This document shows, one piece after another, positions 17,960 to 29,517 of a DNA stretch of 64,000 bases. The notes beneath the pieces were generated by a model that made no database searches, was not told the DNA's origin, and saw only the letters and a program-made list of their open reading frames with translations. Numbering within the stretch: the first letter of the stretch is position 1; every line of letters starts with the position of its first letter. The stretch comes from Peribacillus sp. FSL H8-0477. Lineage in GTDB: Bacteria; Bacillota; Bacilli; Bacillales; DSM-1321. A program made the translations under genes and the position numbers. Location of the stretch: assembly GCF_038002765.1 (NCBI RefSeq), contig NZ_JBBODE010000001.1, positions 1,488,001 through 1,552,000 of the forward strand, given 5' to 3'.

Positions 17960-18038
17960 TCTATAAAACAACCCCTTATTTGGCTTGTATATTCATTATA
18001 CTTCATCACCAATGAATTATTCTAAGAATAGTAACTAT

Positions 18039-18074
18039 AAAAAAAAGCAGCGGGGGTAATATGCCCCAGCTGCA
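18039..18074 (-). terminator. Terminator after pyk
   Basis: GCAGCTGGGG and CCCCCGCTGC pair on the minus strand, followed by eight Ts. It ends the pfkA-pyk operon. Confidence 0.9.
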
Positions 18075-18089
18075 GATTCATTTTAAAAC

Positions 18090-19850
18090 TTATAGTACGT
18101 TTGAATGGCCATTATAGATAATGCCTCTTGAAGCATCTACTGTAATACTTTGACCATTTTTAAAGATCGTTGTTGCATTATCTGCTCCAACAATTACTGG
18201 AACACCTAGATTGACACCTACAACTGCAGCATGGCTGGTTAAACCGCCTTCTTCAGTGATAAGAGCCGAACATTTTTCGATAGCCGGCATCATATCTTTA
18301 TCGGTAGCAATCGTTACAAGAACATCGCCTTCTTCACAGTTGGCATTCGCTTCAGCAGCTGATCTAGCCACTACAACTTTTCCTTTTGCTGATTTACGTC
18401 CGATACCTTGAGCCTTTACTAGGACATCGCCTAACACATGGATTTTCATAAGATTGGTTGTACCCGTTTCACCAACAGGAACTCCTGCAGTAATAACAAC
18501 TAAATCACCATGAGTAACTAAACCAGAGTTTAAGCTTACATCAATGGATAGATCAAACATTTCATCAGTAGTAGCTGTTCTTTCGCCAACTTGTGGATAA
18601 ACTCCCCAAACTAATTCTAATTTACGTGAAACATGCTCATTAGATGTAACAGCGATAATTGGAGCTTTTGGACGGTATTTAGAAATCATTCGAGCTGTAT
18701 GTCCACTTTCTGTTGATGTAATAATCGCAGATGCTTCAAGATTCAATGCAGTATGAGCCACAGATGAACCAATTGCATCCGTCACATTATGACGATTATC
18801 TTTGCTTCTCTTCGATAAAATTCCACGATAATCTAATGCAGATTCTGCTCTTGATGCAATGTTGTGCATTGTTTGAACAGCTTCAACTGGATATGTTCCT
18901 GCAGCTGTTTCGCCTGAAAGCATGATTGCATCTGTACCATCAAAGATAGCATTCGCTACATCACTAGCTTCTGCACGAGTAGGACGCGGGTTACGCTGCA
19001 TGCTGTCTAGCATTTGAGTTGCTGTAATAACCGGTTTTCCAACTGCATTACACTTTTTGATTAATTCTTTTTGAACAAGTGGTACTTCTTCAGCTGGAAT
19101 CTCTACACCTAGGTCTCCACGAGCAACCATTAATCCGTCTGAAACTTCAAGAATTTCATCAATACGTTCTACGCCTTCTTCATTCTCGATTTTCGGAATA
19201 ATGTGGATATGTGATGCATCATGATTTGCCAACAATTCACGAATTTCTAACACATCAGAAGCCCGGCGTACAAATGATGCCGCGATAAAGTCAATTCCTT
19301 GACCAATACCAAAGATAATATCATTTTGGTCTTTCTCTGTAATACCTGGTAGTTTAACTGAAACACCAGGAACGTTAACACCTTTTTTATTCTTCAATAC
19401 ACCAGTATTTAGAATTCTAGTATGAAGTTCTCTGTTATCACGATCAATTTTCGTTACTTCAAGGCCAATTAAGCCATCATCAAGAAGAATTTTTGACCCA
19501 ACCTCGACATCATCAACTAATCCTTCATAAGATACTGAAAACTTCTCTTTTGTTCCTAGAACTTCAGTCATTGAGATGATAATATCATCTCCAGCTACAA
19601 GCTCCATCGTTCCGTTTTCCATTTGATGCGTACGAATTTCAGGTCCTTTAGTATCCAGTAAAATGGCAACTTGTTTGCCCGTTTTTTCTGCTGCTTTACG
19701 AATGTTTACAATTCGCGCTGCATGTTCTTCATGGTCACCATGAGAAAAGTTAAGTCGTGTTACGTTCATACCTGCTTCAATCAGTTCTACTAATTTTTCT
19801 ACACTTTCACTTGCTGGTCCAATAGTACAGACGATTTTCGTTTTACGCAT
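18090..19850 (-). CDS. pyk: Pyruvate kinase
   Basis: 586 aa. Converts PEP and ADP to pyruvate and ATP. The N-terminal barrel has [16 protein letters not shown], the K+/Mg2+ and PEP site [21 protein letters not shown] and TATQMLDSM. An extra C-terminal domain typical of Bacillus pyruvate kinases (about residues 475-586) resembles the phosphohistidine domain of PEP-utilising enzymes, with [23 protein letters not shown]. Length matches the 585 aa B. subtilis protein. Second gene of pfkA-pyk, 39 nt after pfkA. Confidence 0.97.
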   Translation of the reverse strand: MRKTKIVCTIGPASESVEKLVELIEAGMNVTRLNFSHGDHEEHAARIVNIRKAAEKTGKQVAILLDTKGPEIRTHQMENGTMELVAGDDIIISMTEVLGTKEKFSVSYEGLVDDVEVGSKILLDDGLIGLEVTKIDRDNRELHTRILNTGVLKNKKGVNVPGVSVKLPGITEKDQNDIIFGIGQGIDFIAASFVRRASDVLEIRELLANHDASHIHIIPKIENEEGVERIDEILEVSDGLMVARGDLGVEIPAEEVPLVQKELIKKCNAVGKPVITATQMLDSMQRNPRPTRAEASDVANAIFDGTDAIMLSGETAAGTYPVEAVQTMHNIASRAESALDYRGILSKRSKDNRHNVTDAIGSSVAHTALNLEASAIITSTESGHTARMISKYRPKAPIIAVTSNEHVSRKLELVWGVYPQVGERTATTDEMFDLSIDVSLNSGLVTHGDLVVITAGVPVGETGTTNLMKIHVLGDVLVKAQGIGRKSAKGKVVVARSAAEANANCEEGDVLVTIATDKDMMPAIEKCSALITEEGGLTSHAAVVGVNLGVPVIVGADNATTIFKNGQSITVDASRGIIYNGHSNVL

Positions 19851-19889
19851 ATTTTTTTTTCCTCCAGTTAAGTTACATTCAGACTGCTT

Positions 19890-21205
<1,316 letters not shown>

Positions 21206-21234
21206 AGAAAAACGTACCGCCCATCGGCAGTACG
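21206..21234 (-). terminator. Terminator after accA
   Basis: CGTAC-T-GCC ... GGC-G-GTACG hairpin on the minus strand, followed by TTTTTCTTG, immediately after the accA stop. Confidence 0.85.
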
Positions 21235-21241
21235 CAAGATA

Positions 21242-22228
21242 TCAGGTAAATAGTCCATTTTCTACTCGTTCTTCATTCATTGAGTATGAGCCAATTTTCT
21301 TATATTTAGCATACCGTTGATTAACAAGTTCTACAGGTGTCAGCTGCTCAAGCTCTGCTAAAGATTGTTTAATGACAGATCGGATGGACTCGGCTTGCAG
21401 GGCCAGATTTCGATGAGCGCCGCCCATTGCTTCAGGAATTATTTCATCAATTACCCCGAGGCTATGAAGATCTGGTGCGGTAATTTTCATCGTTTCTGCT
21501 GCTCGCTGTGCTTGTGAGGCATCCTTCCAAAGTAAGGCTGCGGCTCCTTCTGGAGAAATAACAGAGTACGTTGAATTCTCAAGCATATGTATTCTGTCTC
21601 CAACGCCCAAAGCTAATGCACCGCCTGAACCACCTTCACCAATGACAATACAAATAACGGGTACCTTTAAGCCTGCCATTTCAAACAAGTTCCTTGCGAT
21701 TGCTTCACTCTGGCCTCTTTCTTCTGCCGCCCTGCCCGGAAAAGCCCCTTTTGTATCTATAAAACAAATGATAGGACGATGAAACTTTTCAGCCTGCTTC
21801 ATTAAGCGCAGCGCTTTACGATACCCCTCTGGATGAGGCATACCAAAATTCCGCCGAATATTATCCTTCGTATCTTTTCCTCGTTGATGACCGATTACCG
21901 TAATTGGTTTGCCGTCAAATTGTGCAATCCCACCGACAATTGCTTCGTCATCTCCGTAATTTCGATCACCATGTAACTCAAGGAAATCAGTAAAAAGAAT
22001 CGGAATATAATCAAGCGTTGACGGTCGCCCTGGATGTCTTGCCACTTGGACACGATCCCAAGGCTGTATATTTTCATAGGTTTCTGTTTTTAACAGCTCT
22101 AAACGGCTTTCCAGCTGTTCAATTTCCTCTGTTAAGTCCATGTCTGCATGTTTCGTCAATTGTTTCAGCTCATCAATTTTTTTTCTGAGCTCTTTAACCG
22201 GTTTCTCAAATTCTAATTCCCCGATCAT
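21242..22228 (-). CDS. accA: Acetyl-CoA carboxylase carboxyltransferase subunit alpha
   Basis: 328 aa. With AccD it transfers the carboxyl group from biotin to acetyl-CoA, giving malonyl-CoA for fatty-acid synthesis. Family stretches are [64 protein letters not shown] and the oxyanion-hole glycines [13 protein letters not shown]. The ATG overlaps the accD stop (ATGA), implying translational coupling and equal subunit supply. Last gene of the malic enzyme-GntR-accD-accA operon. Confidence 0.97.
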   Translation of the reverse strand: MIGELEFEKPVKELRKKIDELKQLTKHADMDLTEEIEQLESRLELLKTETYENIQPWDRVQVARHPGRPSTLDYIPILFTDFLELHGDRNYGDDEAIVGGIAQFDGKPITVIGHQRGKDTKDNIRRNFGMPHPEGYRKALRLMKQAEKFHRPIICFIDTKGAFPGRAAEERGQSEAIARNLFEMAGLKVPVICIVIGEGGSGGALALGVGDRIHMLENSTYSVISPEGAAALLWKDASQAQRAAETMKITAPDLHSLGVIDEIIPEAMGGAHRNLALQAESIRSVIKQSLAELEQLTPVELVNQRYAKYKKIGSYSMNEERVENGLFT

Positions 22229-23088
22229 ACTCGTTCACCACCAGGTACATGAATTTTTAAGATATTGGTCAATGTATCCTTTAATTCTTGACGAGGTACA
22301 ACTGCATCAAGTTGACCGTGTTTCATCAGGAATTCGGATGTTTGAAAGTCTTCTGGGAGTTCTTCTCTAATGGTCTGTTCAATAATTCGTCTACCTGCAA
22401 ATCCAATTAGAGCTCCAGGTTCAGCTAAATTAATATCACCAAGCGATGCAAAACTCGCGGAGACGCCTCCAGTGGTCGGATGAGTCATAATTGAGACAAT
22501 TAGACCGCCCTCATCACTAAACATTTTTAATGCTGCACTCGTTTTGGCCATTTGCATCAAACTTAAGACACCTTCTTGCATTCTAGCTCCGCCCGATGCT
22601 GTAAAGATGATGAAGGGAATTTTCTTTTCACATGCTTTTTCAATCGCACGGGTGATTTTTTCCCCTACTACCGAACCCATACTGCCCATTCGAAACTTTG
22701 AATCCATAACGGCAACAGATACTTCATAACCAGAAATCCTTCCAATACCTGTTACTACGGCTTCGTTCATCATTGTTTTCACTTTATCTTTTTCAAGTTT
22801 TTCCATATAATCTGGAAAATCTAGTGGATTAACAGAAATCATTCCATGATCCATTTCAACAAATCCGGCATCAAATAAACTATTAATTCGTTCATAGGCC
22901 GTCATTGGATGATGATAGCTGCAGTGAAGGCAGACTTTCACATTTTTGGTAAGTTCTTTCGTATACATGATTTTCTTACAGCTAGGACATTTAGTCATGA
23001 TTCCTTCTGGCACATCCTGCTTATCCCGCTCAGTAGGAATCGTCGCATATTTCTTCTTCTTTGGTTTTGCAAATAAATCTTTAAGCAA
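22225..23088 (-). CDS. accD: Acetyl-CoA carboxylase carboxyltransferase subunit beta
   Basis: 287 aa. The N-terminal zinc ribbon has CPSCKK...CLHCSYH, and the carboxyltransferase core has [25 protein letters not shown] and [17 protein letters not shown]. The start is TTG (giving [13 protein letters not shown], as in B. subtilis), seven bases after GGAGG; a GTG seven codons upstream overlaps that Shine-Dalgarno. The zinc ribbon in family members binds nucleic acid. Preceded by the GntR gene (75 nt) and overlapping accA by 4 nt. Confidence 0.96.
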   Translation of the reverse strand: MLKDLFAKPKKKKYATIPTERDKQDVPEGIMTKCPSCKKIMYTKELTKNVKVCLHCSYHHPMTAYERINSLFDAGFVEMDHGMISVNPLDFPDYMEKLEKDKVKTMMNEAVVTGIGRISGYEVSVAVMDSKFRMGSMGSVVGEKITRAIEKACEKKIPFIIFTASGGARMQEGVLSLMQMAKTSAALKMFSDEGGLIVSIMTHPTTGGVSASFASLGDINLAEPGALIGFAGRRIIEQTIREELPEDFQTSEFLMKHGQLDAVVPRQELKDTLTNILKIHVPGGERV

Positions 23089-23163
23089 GATGAATCCTCC
23101 CTTTACCACTCAAGCTTTCACCGTTTTACAGCAAAAAGCGGGTAAAAATAGTAGTTAGTTATG

Positions 23164-23787
23164 TCAGTTTTTCGCTGACACCTTTCTAATTCTTTCTAGA
23201 TATATTTGTTCTGTCTGCGCTTTTTGACGTTGTCTCAGAGCAAGTGCGAGGTCGATGTAGGCCTGTAGGTCTGCTTGAATGAATTCAACTTGCGCAGCCT
23301 GTGCATAGGTATTAACAATACTCCATATTCTTTCCAAAAGCTTATTCGGATTCATTTCAAGAAGTTTTCCAAAAAAGGATTGGTCATCAAAAGTGCCCTG
23401 TTCAGCCCATTTAGCAAAACTGTCAAGACTTTCATTTGATGCCTGGAGTAAAATAATTTGTATGCAATCTAATTCAAGAAGCTGCTTCGTTTCAGCTAAA
23501 TCCTTCTTAACCTTTGTGTTTTGGAGAAAAAAAGTTCCGAGGAGTTCTACTAGTTTATGCTCCTGAAAATCTTTAATAAAGGTGCCCTCTCCTCTTCTTG
23601 TCTCAATTAAGCCAAGAAGTTCTAAAGCACGTAATGCTTCACGTACAGAAGAACGCCCGACACTCAAGCGTTCTGAAAGTTCACGTTCTGAAGGGATTTT
23701 ATCTCCTGGGTTTAATCCATCTATTTCAATCATATTTCTTAGCTTTTCTACCACTTCCAAGTAAATTTTAGATGTTGAACCATTCAA
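23164..23787 (-). CDS. GntR-family transcriptional regulator, FadR subfamily-like
   Basis: 207 aa. The N-terminal winged helix (about residues 6-75) is a clear GntR domain: IEIDGLNPGDKIPSERELSERLSVGRSSVREALRALELLGLIETRRGEGTF. The C-terminal part is helical and FCD-like in size, but the Asp/His metal-binding set of typical FCD domains is not apparent, so its ligand may be different, possibly an acyl-CoA. The start is TTG, 6 nt after the malic enzyme stop, using an AGGA inside that gene. A FadR-type palindrome (25098-25110) in front of the operon and another before the acyl-CoA synthetase gene are likely targets. This suggests autoregulation and control of malonyl-CoA supply. Confidence 0.85.
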   Translation of the reverse strand: MNGSTSKIYLEVVEKLRNMIEIDGLNPGDKIPSERELSERLSVGRSSVREALRALELLGLIETRRGEGTFIKDFQEHKLVELLGTFFLQNTKVKKDLAETKQLLELDCIQIILLQASNESLDSFAKWAEQGTFDDQSFFGKLLEMNPNKLLERIWSIVNTYAQAAQVEFIQADLQAYIDLALALRQRQKAQTEQIYLERIRKVSAKN

Positions 23788-23793
23788 ATTCGG

Positions 23794-25035
23794 TCATTCC
23801 TCACTTTTTCCGATTAATGCAAGTTTCCTTGTTTTTTCCTTGATGACTTCTGGATCCACCTGTAATCTAGCGACGCCGGTTTCCATTGCAGCCTTTGCCA
23901 CAGCTGCAGCGACCTCTGGTGCCACTCTTGGATCAAATGGACCTGGAATTACATAGTCCGCATGAAGTTCAGCTGGCGTTATTAAGCCCGCAATTGCCTC
24001 GACAGCAGCAGTTTTCATTTCTTCGTTGATATGGGTTGCACGAACATCTAATGCCCCTCTAAAGATTCCCGGAAAAGCTAGGACATTATTTACCTGATTA
24101 GGGAAATCAGATCGGCCGGTACCGACTACTTTGGCTCCTGCCGCCTTTGCTGTATCCGGCATAATCTCAGGATCAGGATTCGCCATTGCGAAAATGATTG
24201 AGTCTGTATTCATGGATGCGACCATCCGCTCACTCAGTGCACCAGCGACTGAGACTCCAATAAATACATCCGCACTTTGAATCACTTCTTCCAGACTGCC
24301 TTCCACACGATTCCGATTCGTTACCTTGGCTATTTGGTCCTTTACTCCGTTCATACCGTATGAACGGCCTTCAAAAATGGCTCCTTTAGAATCACACATA
24401 ATAATATCTCGGACACCATAATGGTAAAGCAGCTTTGTAATCGCTATTCCGGCTGCACCCGCACCGCTTGCTACGACTTTAATTTCGTTCATATTTTTAC
24501 CAACTATGCGAAGAGCATTAACCAAGCCGGCAACCGTTACAATTGCAGTTCCATGTTGATCGTCGTGGAAAACGGGTATATTGATTTCTTTTTTTAATCT
24601 TTCTTCAATTTCAAAACAATTTGGCGCTGCAATATCTTCTAAATTGATTCCGCCAAAAGTCGGTTCAAGCAGTTTAACCGTTTCAATGATTTTTTCAACA
24701 TCCGTCGTTTTAAGACAAATTGGAAAAGCATCCACACCTGCAAAACTTTTAAATAATACGGCCTTCCCTTCCATTACCGGCAGTGAAGCCTCTGGACCAA
24801 TGTTCCCAAGACCAAGAACAGCCGTCCCATCTGTAACGACAGCTACAGTATTGCCTTTCATCGTATAATCGTAAACTGTTTCCGGCTTATCATATATTTC
24901 TTTACATGGTTCAGCCACACCAGGGGAGTATGCCAGGCTTAAGTCCTGCGCATTTTGGACAGCTACCTTAGAAACAGTTTCCAGCTTTCCTTTATGTATA
25001 CGATGCATATGCAATGCTTCTTCTCTTAATGTCAA
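23794..25035 (-). CDS. ytsJ: NADP-dependent malic enzyme
   Basis: 413 aa. Oxidatively decarboxylates malate to pyruvate, yielding NADPH, which suits its place in front of the fatty-acid synthesis genes accD/accA. Visible motifs are SLAYSPGVAEPCKEI, TDGTAVLGLGNIGPEA (substrate and cofactor), the metal site NLEDIAAPNCFEIEERL, FHDDQHGTAIVTVAGLVNAL and the Rossmann GAGAAGIAI. The closest B. subtilis relative is YtsJ. The start is TTG eight bases after AAGGAG; an upstream GTG touches it. First gene of the operon that continues with gntR, accD and accA. Confidence 0.94.
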   Translation of the reverse strand: MTLREEALHMHRIHKGKLETVSKVAVQNAQDLSLAYSPGVAEPCKEIYDKPETVYDYTMKGNTVAVVTDGTAVLGLGNIGPEASLPVMEGKAVLFKSFAGVDAFPICLKTTDVEKIIETVKLLEPTFGGINLEDIAAPNCFEIEERLKKEINIPVFHDDQHGTAIVTVAGLVNALRIVGKNMNEIKVVASGAGAAGIAITKLLYHYGVRDIIMCDSKGAIFEGRSYGMNGVKDQIAKVTNRNRVEGSLEEVIQSADVFIGVSVAGALSERMVASMNTDSIIFAMANPDPEIMPDTAKAAGAKVVGTGRSDFPNQVNNVLAFPGIFRGALDVRATHINEEMKTAAVEAIAGLITPAELHADYVIPGPFDPRVAPEVAAAVAKAAMETGVARLQVDPEVIKEKTRKLALIGKSEE

Positions 25036-25097
25036 TGTCTTCACTCCTTGGGCTAGCCGGTAGTTGGAAAAAAGTCGGCTTTTTATATACTATCATA

Positions 25098-25110
25098 GTG
25101 GTCAGACCAC
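25098..25110 (-). promoter_or_regulatory. FadR-type operator upstream of malic enzyme-gntR-accDA
   Basis: Perfect 13-bp palindrome GTGGTCAGACCAC, containing TGGTCNGACCA, the core recognised by FadR-subfamily GntR proteins. It is about 65 nt upstream of the malic enzyme start and next to a TATGAT -10-like box. The same half-sites recur at 54274-54286. Confidence 0.65.
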
Positions 25111-25157
25111 GTTATCCTATTTGTTAATATAACATATCCATCCAGCTTGTAAATACT

Positions 25158-28100
25158 TTATTCTGTTTTGAGGACGATGTTCCCACTCCCTACAATTTCC
25201 TCAAGCTGTTGTAAAAGAGCTTGCGAAGGTGCTACCCAATCCCAAAGAGGAAGCTGAATATAGCGCTCTTCACTAGCATAATAAAGCATCACTTTTGTCA
25301 TACCCTTGTACTTGACCAACAGGCTTTTAATTTGCTGAAGCGACTTATTGGTTTGTTTAGCTGCCTCAATTTTAATAAACAGTCGTCCGCTGTCCTTCAC
25401 CATTTCCATACAGCTTTCCAGGGAATAAACGTCTTTAATGATCAATTGTCTTTTTCCATCACGCTCTTCTAAATTACCTTGAATCATTAAAATATTCCCA
25501 GCCTTTAATTCAGCGGCAGTTTGCTTATACTGTTCAGGAAAAGCAACTGCCTCCATGTCTCCGCCTTCATCACTAATGGTGAAAAAGGCCATCACCTCAC
25601 CCTTTTTTGTTCGAATGCTTTTTACTGTTGATACATAAACACCCAGCAGGATTCTCTTTTCACTTCGCTCAAGCGCAGTATCAATCGTGACTGCCCCAAA
25701 GTGCTGAAAGATCTTTCTGTATCCGGCTGCCGGGTGAGCAGATAAATAAAACCCAAGGACATTTTTTTCAAAAAAGAGCTTATCTTCTGACCGGATTGGA
25801 TCGACTTCGTTGTATTTCGGCTTTAATGAAAAATCGCTGTGTTCAAACAAATCGAATTGATTATCTCCAGGACTCACCAATTCTGCATGACTGATCGCAA
25901 CATCCAAACTGGCAAGCAGTGTCGCACGGTCCACATTAAATTCATCAAATGCCCCTGAATGGACAAGAGATTCCAATATTTTTCGATTAACAATTTTCGC
26001 AGAAACCCGGATACAAAAATCAAATAAATCGTCAAATCGTTTTACCCTTCTGGCAGCAAAAATTTCTTTAAGCACGGTTCCGCCGATTCCTTTAATCGCA
26101 GCAAGACTGAAGCGTATACCTGCCTTTTCAACCTGAAAAGGAAATTGGCTCATATTAATGGATGGAGGTAAAATCTCAATCCCGTGCTTCTTTGATTCTT
26201 GTACATACTGAGCTATTTTCACGTCATTTCCGATAGCAGAGGTAAGCAGACATGCATAAAAGTGCTGTGGAAACCGTGCCTTTAAATACGTGAGCTGATA
26301 AGCAATAAAGCTATAAGCTACGGCATGACTCCTATTAAACCCATAATTAGCAAAACGGACAACCATATCATAGATAGCATTTGCCGTTTGTTCCGTGTAC
26401 CCCTGAGAAACAGCCCCGCTTGTAAAATGCTTGCGTTCTTGATCAAGAATATCCTTCTTTTTCTTAGAAACCGCTCTTCTAAGCAGATCGGCTTCTCCGA
26501 GAGAAAAGCCGGCAAGCTTAGAGGCGATCTGCATAATTTGCTCTTGATAGACAATGACGCCATAGGTATCTTTTAAAATCTCCTCAAGATCCGGATGTGG
26601 ATAATCAATTGGTGTTATGCCATGTTTACGTTCAATAAACAGCGGTATATTTTCCATTGGACCCGGTCGGTAGAGGGCATTTACTGCCACAATGTCCTCA
26701 AAACGGGTCGGCCTTAACTTCATTAGTACATTCGTAATCCCTGTAGATTCAAACTGAAAAATCCCAGTTGTTTCTCCTTTAGCAAGCAATTCAAAGGATG
26801 CCTCATCATCTAAAGGAATCGTTGATAAATCCAATTTCCTTCCCGTTTCCTTTTGTACTGAAACGACAATATTTTCAATTAACGTTAAGTTCCGAAGACC
26901 AAGGAAATCCATTTTTAATAATCCTAGTTCCTCAAGCAGATCCATGGGGAATTGAGTGAGATGAACGCCTTCGTGACCACCTTGAATGGCAATTAACTCT
27001 GTCAACGGTTGATCACTGATTATAATACCGGCAGCATGTGTTGAAGTATGGCGCGGCAGACCTTCTAACTTTAAGGCTGTATCAAAAAGGGATTGATTCA
27101 ATCCACTCTCTTCCACAAAAGAACGCAGCTGCTTCGATTCCTTAAATGCTTCCTTTAGCGTAATTCCCAATCGGCCAGGTATCATTTTTGACAACCTGTC
27201 CAGCTCTTTTGCGTTTAATCCAAAGGCTCTTCCTGTATCACGCAGAGCTGCTTTGGCGGCCATAGTACCAAAGGTAAGGATTTGCGCCACATGAAGTTCA
27301 CCGTATTTCTGAGCCACATAATCAATTACTTCGTCTCTCCGGTTATCTGGAAAATCAATATCAATATCGGGCATTGTCACACGTTCAGGGTTTAAGAATC
27401 GCTCAAACAATAAATGATGGGCAATTGGATCAACATCCGTAATGGATAAGACATAGGCAACCATTGATCCTGCCGCTGATCCCCGTCCTGGACCAGTACG
27501 TATCCCATTTTCTCTGGCATACTTCATGAAATCCCAAACAATTAAGAAATAATCACTAAATCCCATCTTGTTAATAATCGTTAATTCATAATTTAAACGG
27601 TCTTTATAGTCTTCAGTGGCATCCGTCTTTTTCGTTAATGCCTCCAGGCAAAGACGCTCAAGCATCGCTGAAGCACTAGTTCCTTCTTCAACCGGATATT
27701 TGGGCAGAAGCGGCCGATTAAAGGCAATCTCCACCTCACACCGAGCTGCAATTCTCATGGTATTTTCTAACGCATCCGGACAGTCCTCAAATATTCGAAT
27801 CATTTCATCTTCACTTTTCAAATAATGTTCAGGAGCGTCCATTCTTTCACGTTCTTCATCGGCAAGCTTATTCCCATTTTTCACGGCTAGTATGACTTCA
27901 TGTGACAGTGCATCGTCTTTTTCCAAGTAGAAAACTGGATTAGTGGCAGTGAGTTCTATCCCATTTTCTTTGGCAAAATCTTTGACTTCAGTAAACCATT
28001 CTTCATTTCCAGCCTGACGTTGAAGTGACATGAAAAAGGAGTGCTTCCCAAAAATCCCTGTGTATCCAGCAAGCGTTTTTTGCGCTTCCAGAATATTTCC

Positions 28101-28505
28101 TTCTCTTATCAGCGTTTCAATCTTTCCTTCGCTTCCCGGCGAGACAGCGATTAATCCAGCTGAATAATGCTTAAGCCACTTAAGCGGCAGACCAAGTGGA
28201 GATTTGGTTTTAATGGCACTGCTTATCTTCAAAAGATTTTGATAGCCTTCATTATTCTCTGCTAGTAAAAGAAGTGAATATGCTTGATCTTCTTCATCTA
28301 AAATATCAGCAAGTAAACCGATAATCGGTTTGATTCCTTGCTTACGGCATTCTTTATAAAAATAGAGTGATCCATACATGACATTCCGATCAGTTAATGC
28401 CAGAGATGAATATCCTTGTTGTTTTGCTTTGGTAACTAATTCATTTATTTTAACTGTACTGGACAGTAAACTGTACGCACTTTGTATGTGGAGATGAATA
28501 AACAT
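25158..28505 (-). CDS. dnaE: DNA polymerase III subunit alpha DnaE
   Basis: 1115 aa, the same length as B. subtilis DnaE, the essential error-prone replicase that extends primers on the lagging strand before PolC takes over. Domains in order: PHP (FIHLHIQSAYSLLSS, LALTDRNVMYGS), palm with catalytic Asp in MPDIDIDFPDNRRDEVIDY and GPGRGSAAGSMVAY, thumb/fingers (GLPRHTSTHAAGI, YQEQIMQIA), tandem HhH (IKGIGGTVLKEI) and the C-terminal OB fold (FFTISDEGGDMEAVAFP). Upstream are the divergent ytrHI genes; no terminator is visible before malic enzyme. Confidence 0.96.
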   Translation of the reverse strand: MFIHLHIQSAYSLLSSTVKINELVTKAKQQGYSSLALTDRNVMYGSLYFYKECRKQGIKPIIGLLADILDEEDQAYSLLLLAENNEGYQNLLKISSAIKTKSPLGLPLKWLKHYSAGLIAVSPGSEGKIETLIREGNILEAQKTLAGYTGIFGKHSFFMSLQRQAGNEEWFTEVKDFAKENGIELTATNPVFYLEKDDALSHEVILAVKNGNKLADEERERMDAPEHYLKSEDEMIRIFEDCPDALENTMRIAARCEVEIAFNRPLLPKYPVEEGTSASAMLERLCLEALTKKTDATEDYKDRLNYELTIINKMGFSDYFLIVWDFMKYARENGIRTGPGRGSAAGSMVAYVLSITDVDPIAHHLLFERFLNPERVTMPDIDIDFPDNRRDEVIDYVAQKYGELHVAQILTFGTMAAKAALRDTGRAFGLNAKELDRLSKMIPGRLGITLKEAFKESKQLRSFVEESGLNQSLFDTALKLEGLPRHTSTHAAGIIISDQPLTELIAIQGGHEGVHLTQFPMDLLEELGLLKMDFLGLRNLTLIENIVVSVQKETGRKLDLSTIPLDDEASFELLAKGETTGIFQFESTGITNVLMKLRPTRFEDIVAVNALYRPGPMENIPLFIERKHGITPIDYPHPDLEEILKDTYGVIVYQEQIMQIASKLAGFSLGEADLLRRAVSKKKKDILDQERKHFTSGAVSQGYTEQTANAIYDMVVRFANYGFNRSHAVAYSFIAYQLTYLKARFPQHFYACLLTSAIGNDVKIAQYVQESKKHGIEILPPSINMSQFPFQVEKAGIRFSLAAIKGIGGTVLKEIFAARRVKRFDDLFDFCIRVSAKIVNRKILESLVHSGAFDEFNVDRATLLASLDVAISHAELVSPGDNQFDLFEHSDFSLKPKYNEVDPIRSEDKLFFEKNVLGFYLSAHPAAGYRKIFQHFGAVTIDTALERSEKRILLGVYVSTVKSIRTKKGEVMAFFTISDEGGDMEAVAFPEQYKQTAAELKAGNILMIQGNLEERDGKRQLIIKDVYSLESCMEMVKDSGRLFIKIEAAKQTNKSLQQIKSLLVKYKGMTKVMLYYASEERYIQLPLWDWVAPSQALLQQLEEIVGSGNIVLKTE

Positions 28506-28620
28506 CTTTTTTCACCCCTTAGTAAACCTTTTTTGTTTTAATTATAGTGTTTATAGAGAAAAAAAGAAAATATGTTCTCATTTTCGGTACCTGCTTTGTC
28601 CGATTAAATTTTGCATTCTA

Positions 28621-28649
28621 TCATATCTATTTCATTCAGGTCATATAAT
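28621..28649 (+). promoter_or_regulatory. Probable sigma-E promoter of ytrHI
   Basis: TCATATC (28621-28627), 14 bases, CATATAAT (28642-28649). This matches the mother-cell sigma-E consensus KMATATT-N14-CATACAMT at 6/7 and 7/8 positions. It lies about 36 nt before the ytrH ATG. Confidence 0.6.
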
Positions 28650-28684
28650 TTTTTAACCTATCTAACAACTAAAGGATGATGTTG

Positions 28685-29020
28685 ATGAAGGAAGCCTTTT
28701 TCCCTGCATTTATTAACAGTTATTTCATTTCATTTGGAGTGCTATTAGGGGGTTCCTTAATTGGTGGACTTGCTGCCTTTTTCACTGGACAGGCCCCATT
28801 AACGGTTGTCTCACGATTATCAGATTCTCTCCGCATCTGGGCAATTGTAGCCGCAATCGGCGGAACCTTTGATACCGTGTATATTTTTGAGCGAGGGCTC
28901 TTCCATGGAGAAACGAAGGACATTTTAAAACAATTCTTATTGATTCTTTCTGCACTAGGAGGTGCACAGAGTGGAGCGCTAATTATTTATTGGTTCACCC
29001 AGGAGCATATTTCATCATGA
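28685..29020 (+). CDS. ytrH: Sporulation membrane protein YtrH
   Basis: 111 aa membrane protein with three hydrophobic segments (FISFGVLLGGSLIGGLAAFF, IWAIVAAIGGTFDTVYIF, LLILSALGGAQSGALIIYW). YtrH is a mother-cell sporulation protein in B. subtilis. The ATG at 28685 has AAAGG at good spacing; three earlier in-frame starts at 28676-28682 sit on top of that site. It overlaps ytrI by 4 nt (ATGA), is divergent from dnaE and is preceded by a sigma-E-like promoter. Confidence 0.92.
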   Translation: MKEAFFPAFINSYFISFGVLLGGSLIGGLAAFFTGQAPLTVVSRLSDSLRIWAIVAAIGGTFDTVYIFERGLFHGETKDILKQFLLILSALGGAQSGALIIYWFTQEHISS

Positions 29021-29517
29021 GAATTCCACCTTATTATCGATTGCCCACTTGGCAGCGATTCTTTGCCGGAGTCGTCATCGGAGCCATCGGCAGCTGGTTT
29101 GTTTTCTTCTACATGTATGGTGTCCTTCAGGAAAAACAAATCAGCATTATTGAAATTCAACGAAAAGAAATCCATGAATTAAAAATTAAGGTCGGTATTT
29201 GGGAACAAGATTTTAACAAGCTAAACGAAGAAACGGAAAAACATCTTTCAGTTAAGGAGATTCGAGTTAATATCGTCAATGATCGGTTTTATGACTTAGA
29301 CAAACTCAGCGTCGCTGAAGCGGAAGAAGTCATTCGAACGGATCTAACTACGTTAATAACCAAAAATGTTGAAGATGTTTATAAAACAAAAGCGCTCTTA
29401 AAGAAGTCGATTGAAAATAAAATTCTCGAAATCAATAAAAAGCGCTATCGGATTGAAATAACCGAAATCCTTTTTTATAAGAATATGGAGATAGAAGTCA
29501 AACTGCATCGATTATAG
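29017..29517 (+). CDS. ytrI: Sporulation protein YtrI
   Basis: 166 aa. Starts MRIPPYYRLPTWQRFFAGVVIGAIGSWFVFFYMYG: a basic N-terminus and a single transmembrane helix (about residues 14-36). A coiled coil follows (ISIIEIQRKEIHELKIKV), then a soluble domain rich in Lys/Glu. Translationally coupled to ytrH with AGGAGC upstream. In B. subtilis ytrI is needed for efficient spore formation. The stop codon lies inside a long inverted repeat shared with the end of nrnA. Confidence 0.9.
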   Translation: MRIPPYYRLPTWQRFFAGVVIGAIGSWFVFFYMYGVLQEKQISIIEIQRKEIHELKIKVGIWEQDFNKLNEETEKHLSVKEIRVNIVNDRFYDLDKLSVAEAEEVIRTDLTTLITKNVEDVYKTKALLKKSIENKILEINKKRYRIEITEILFYKNMEIEVKLHRL

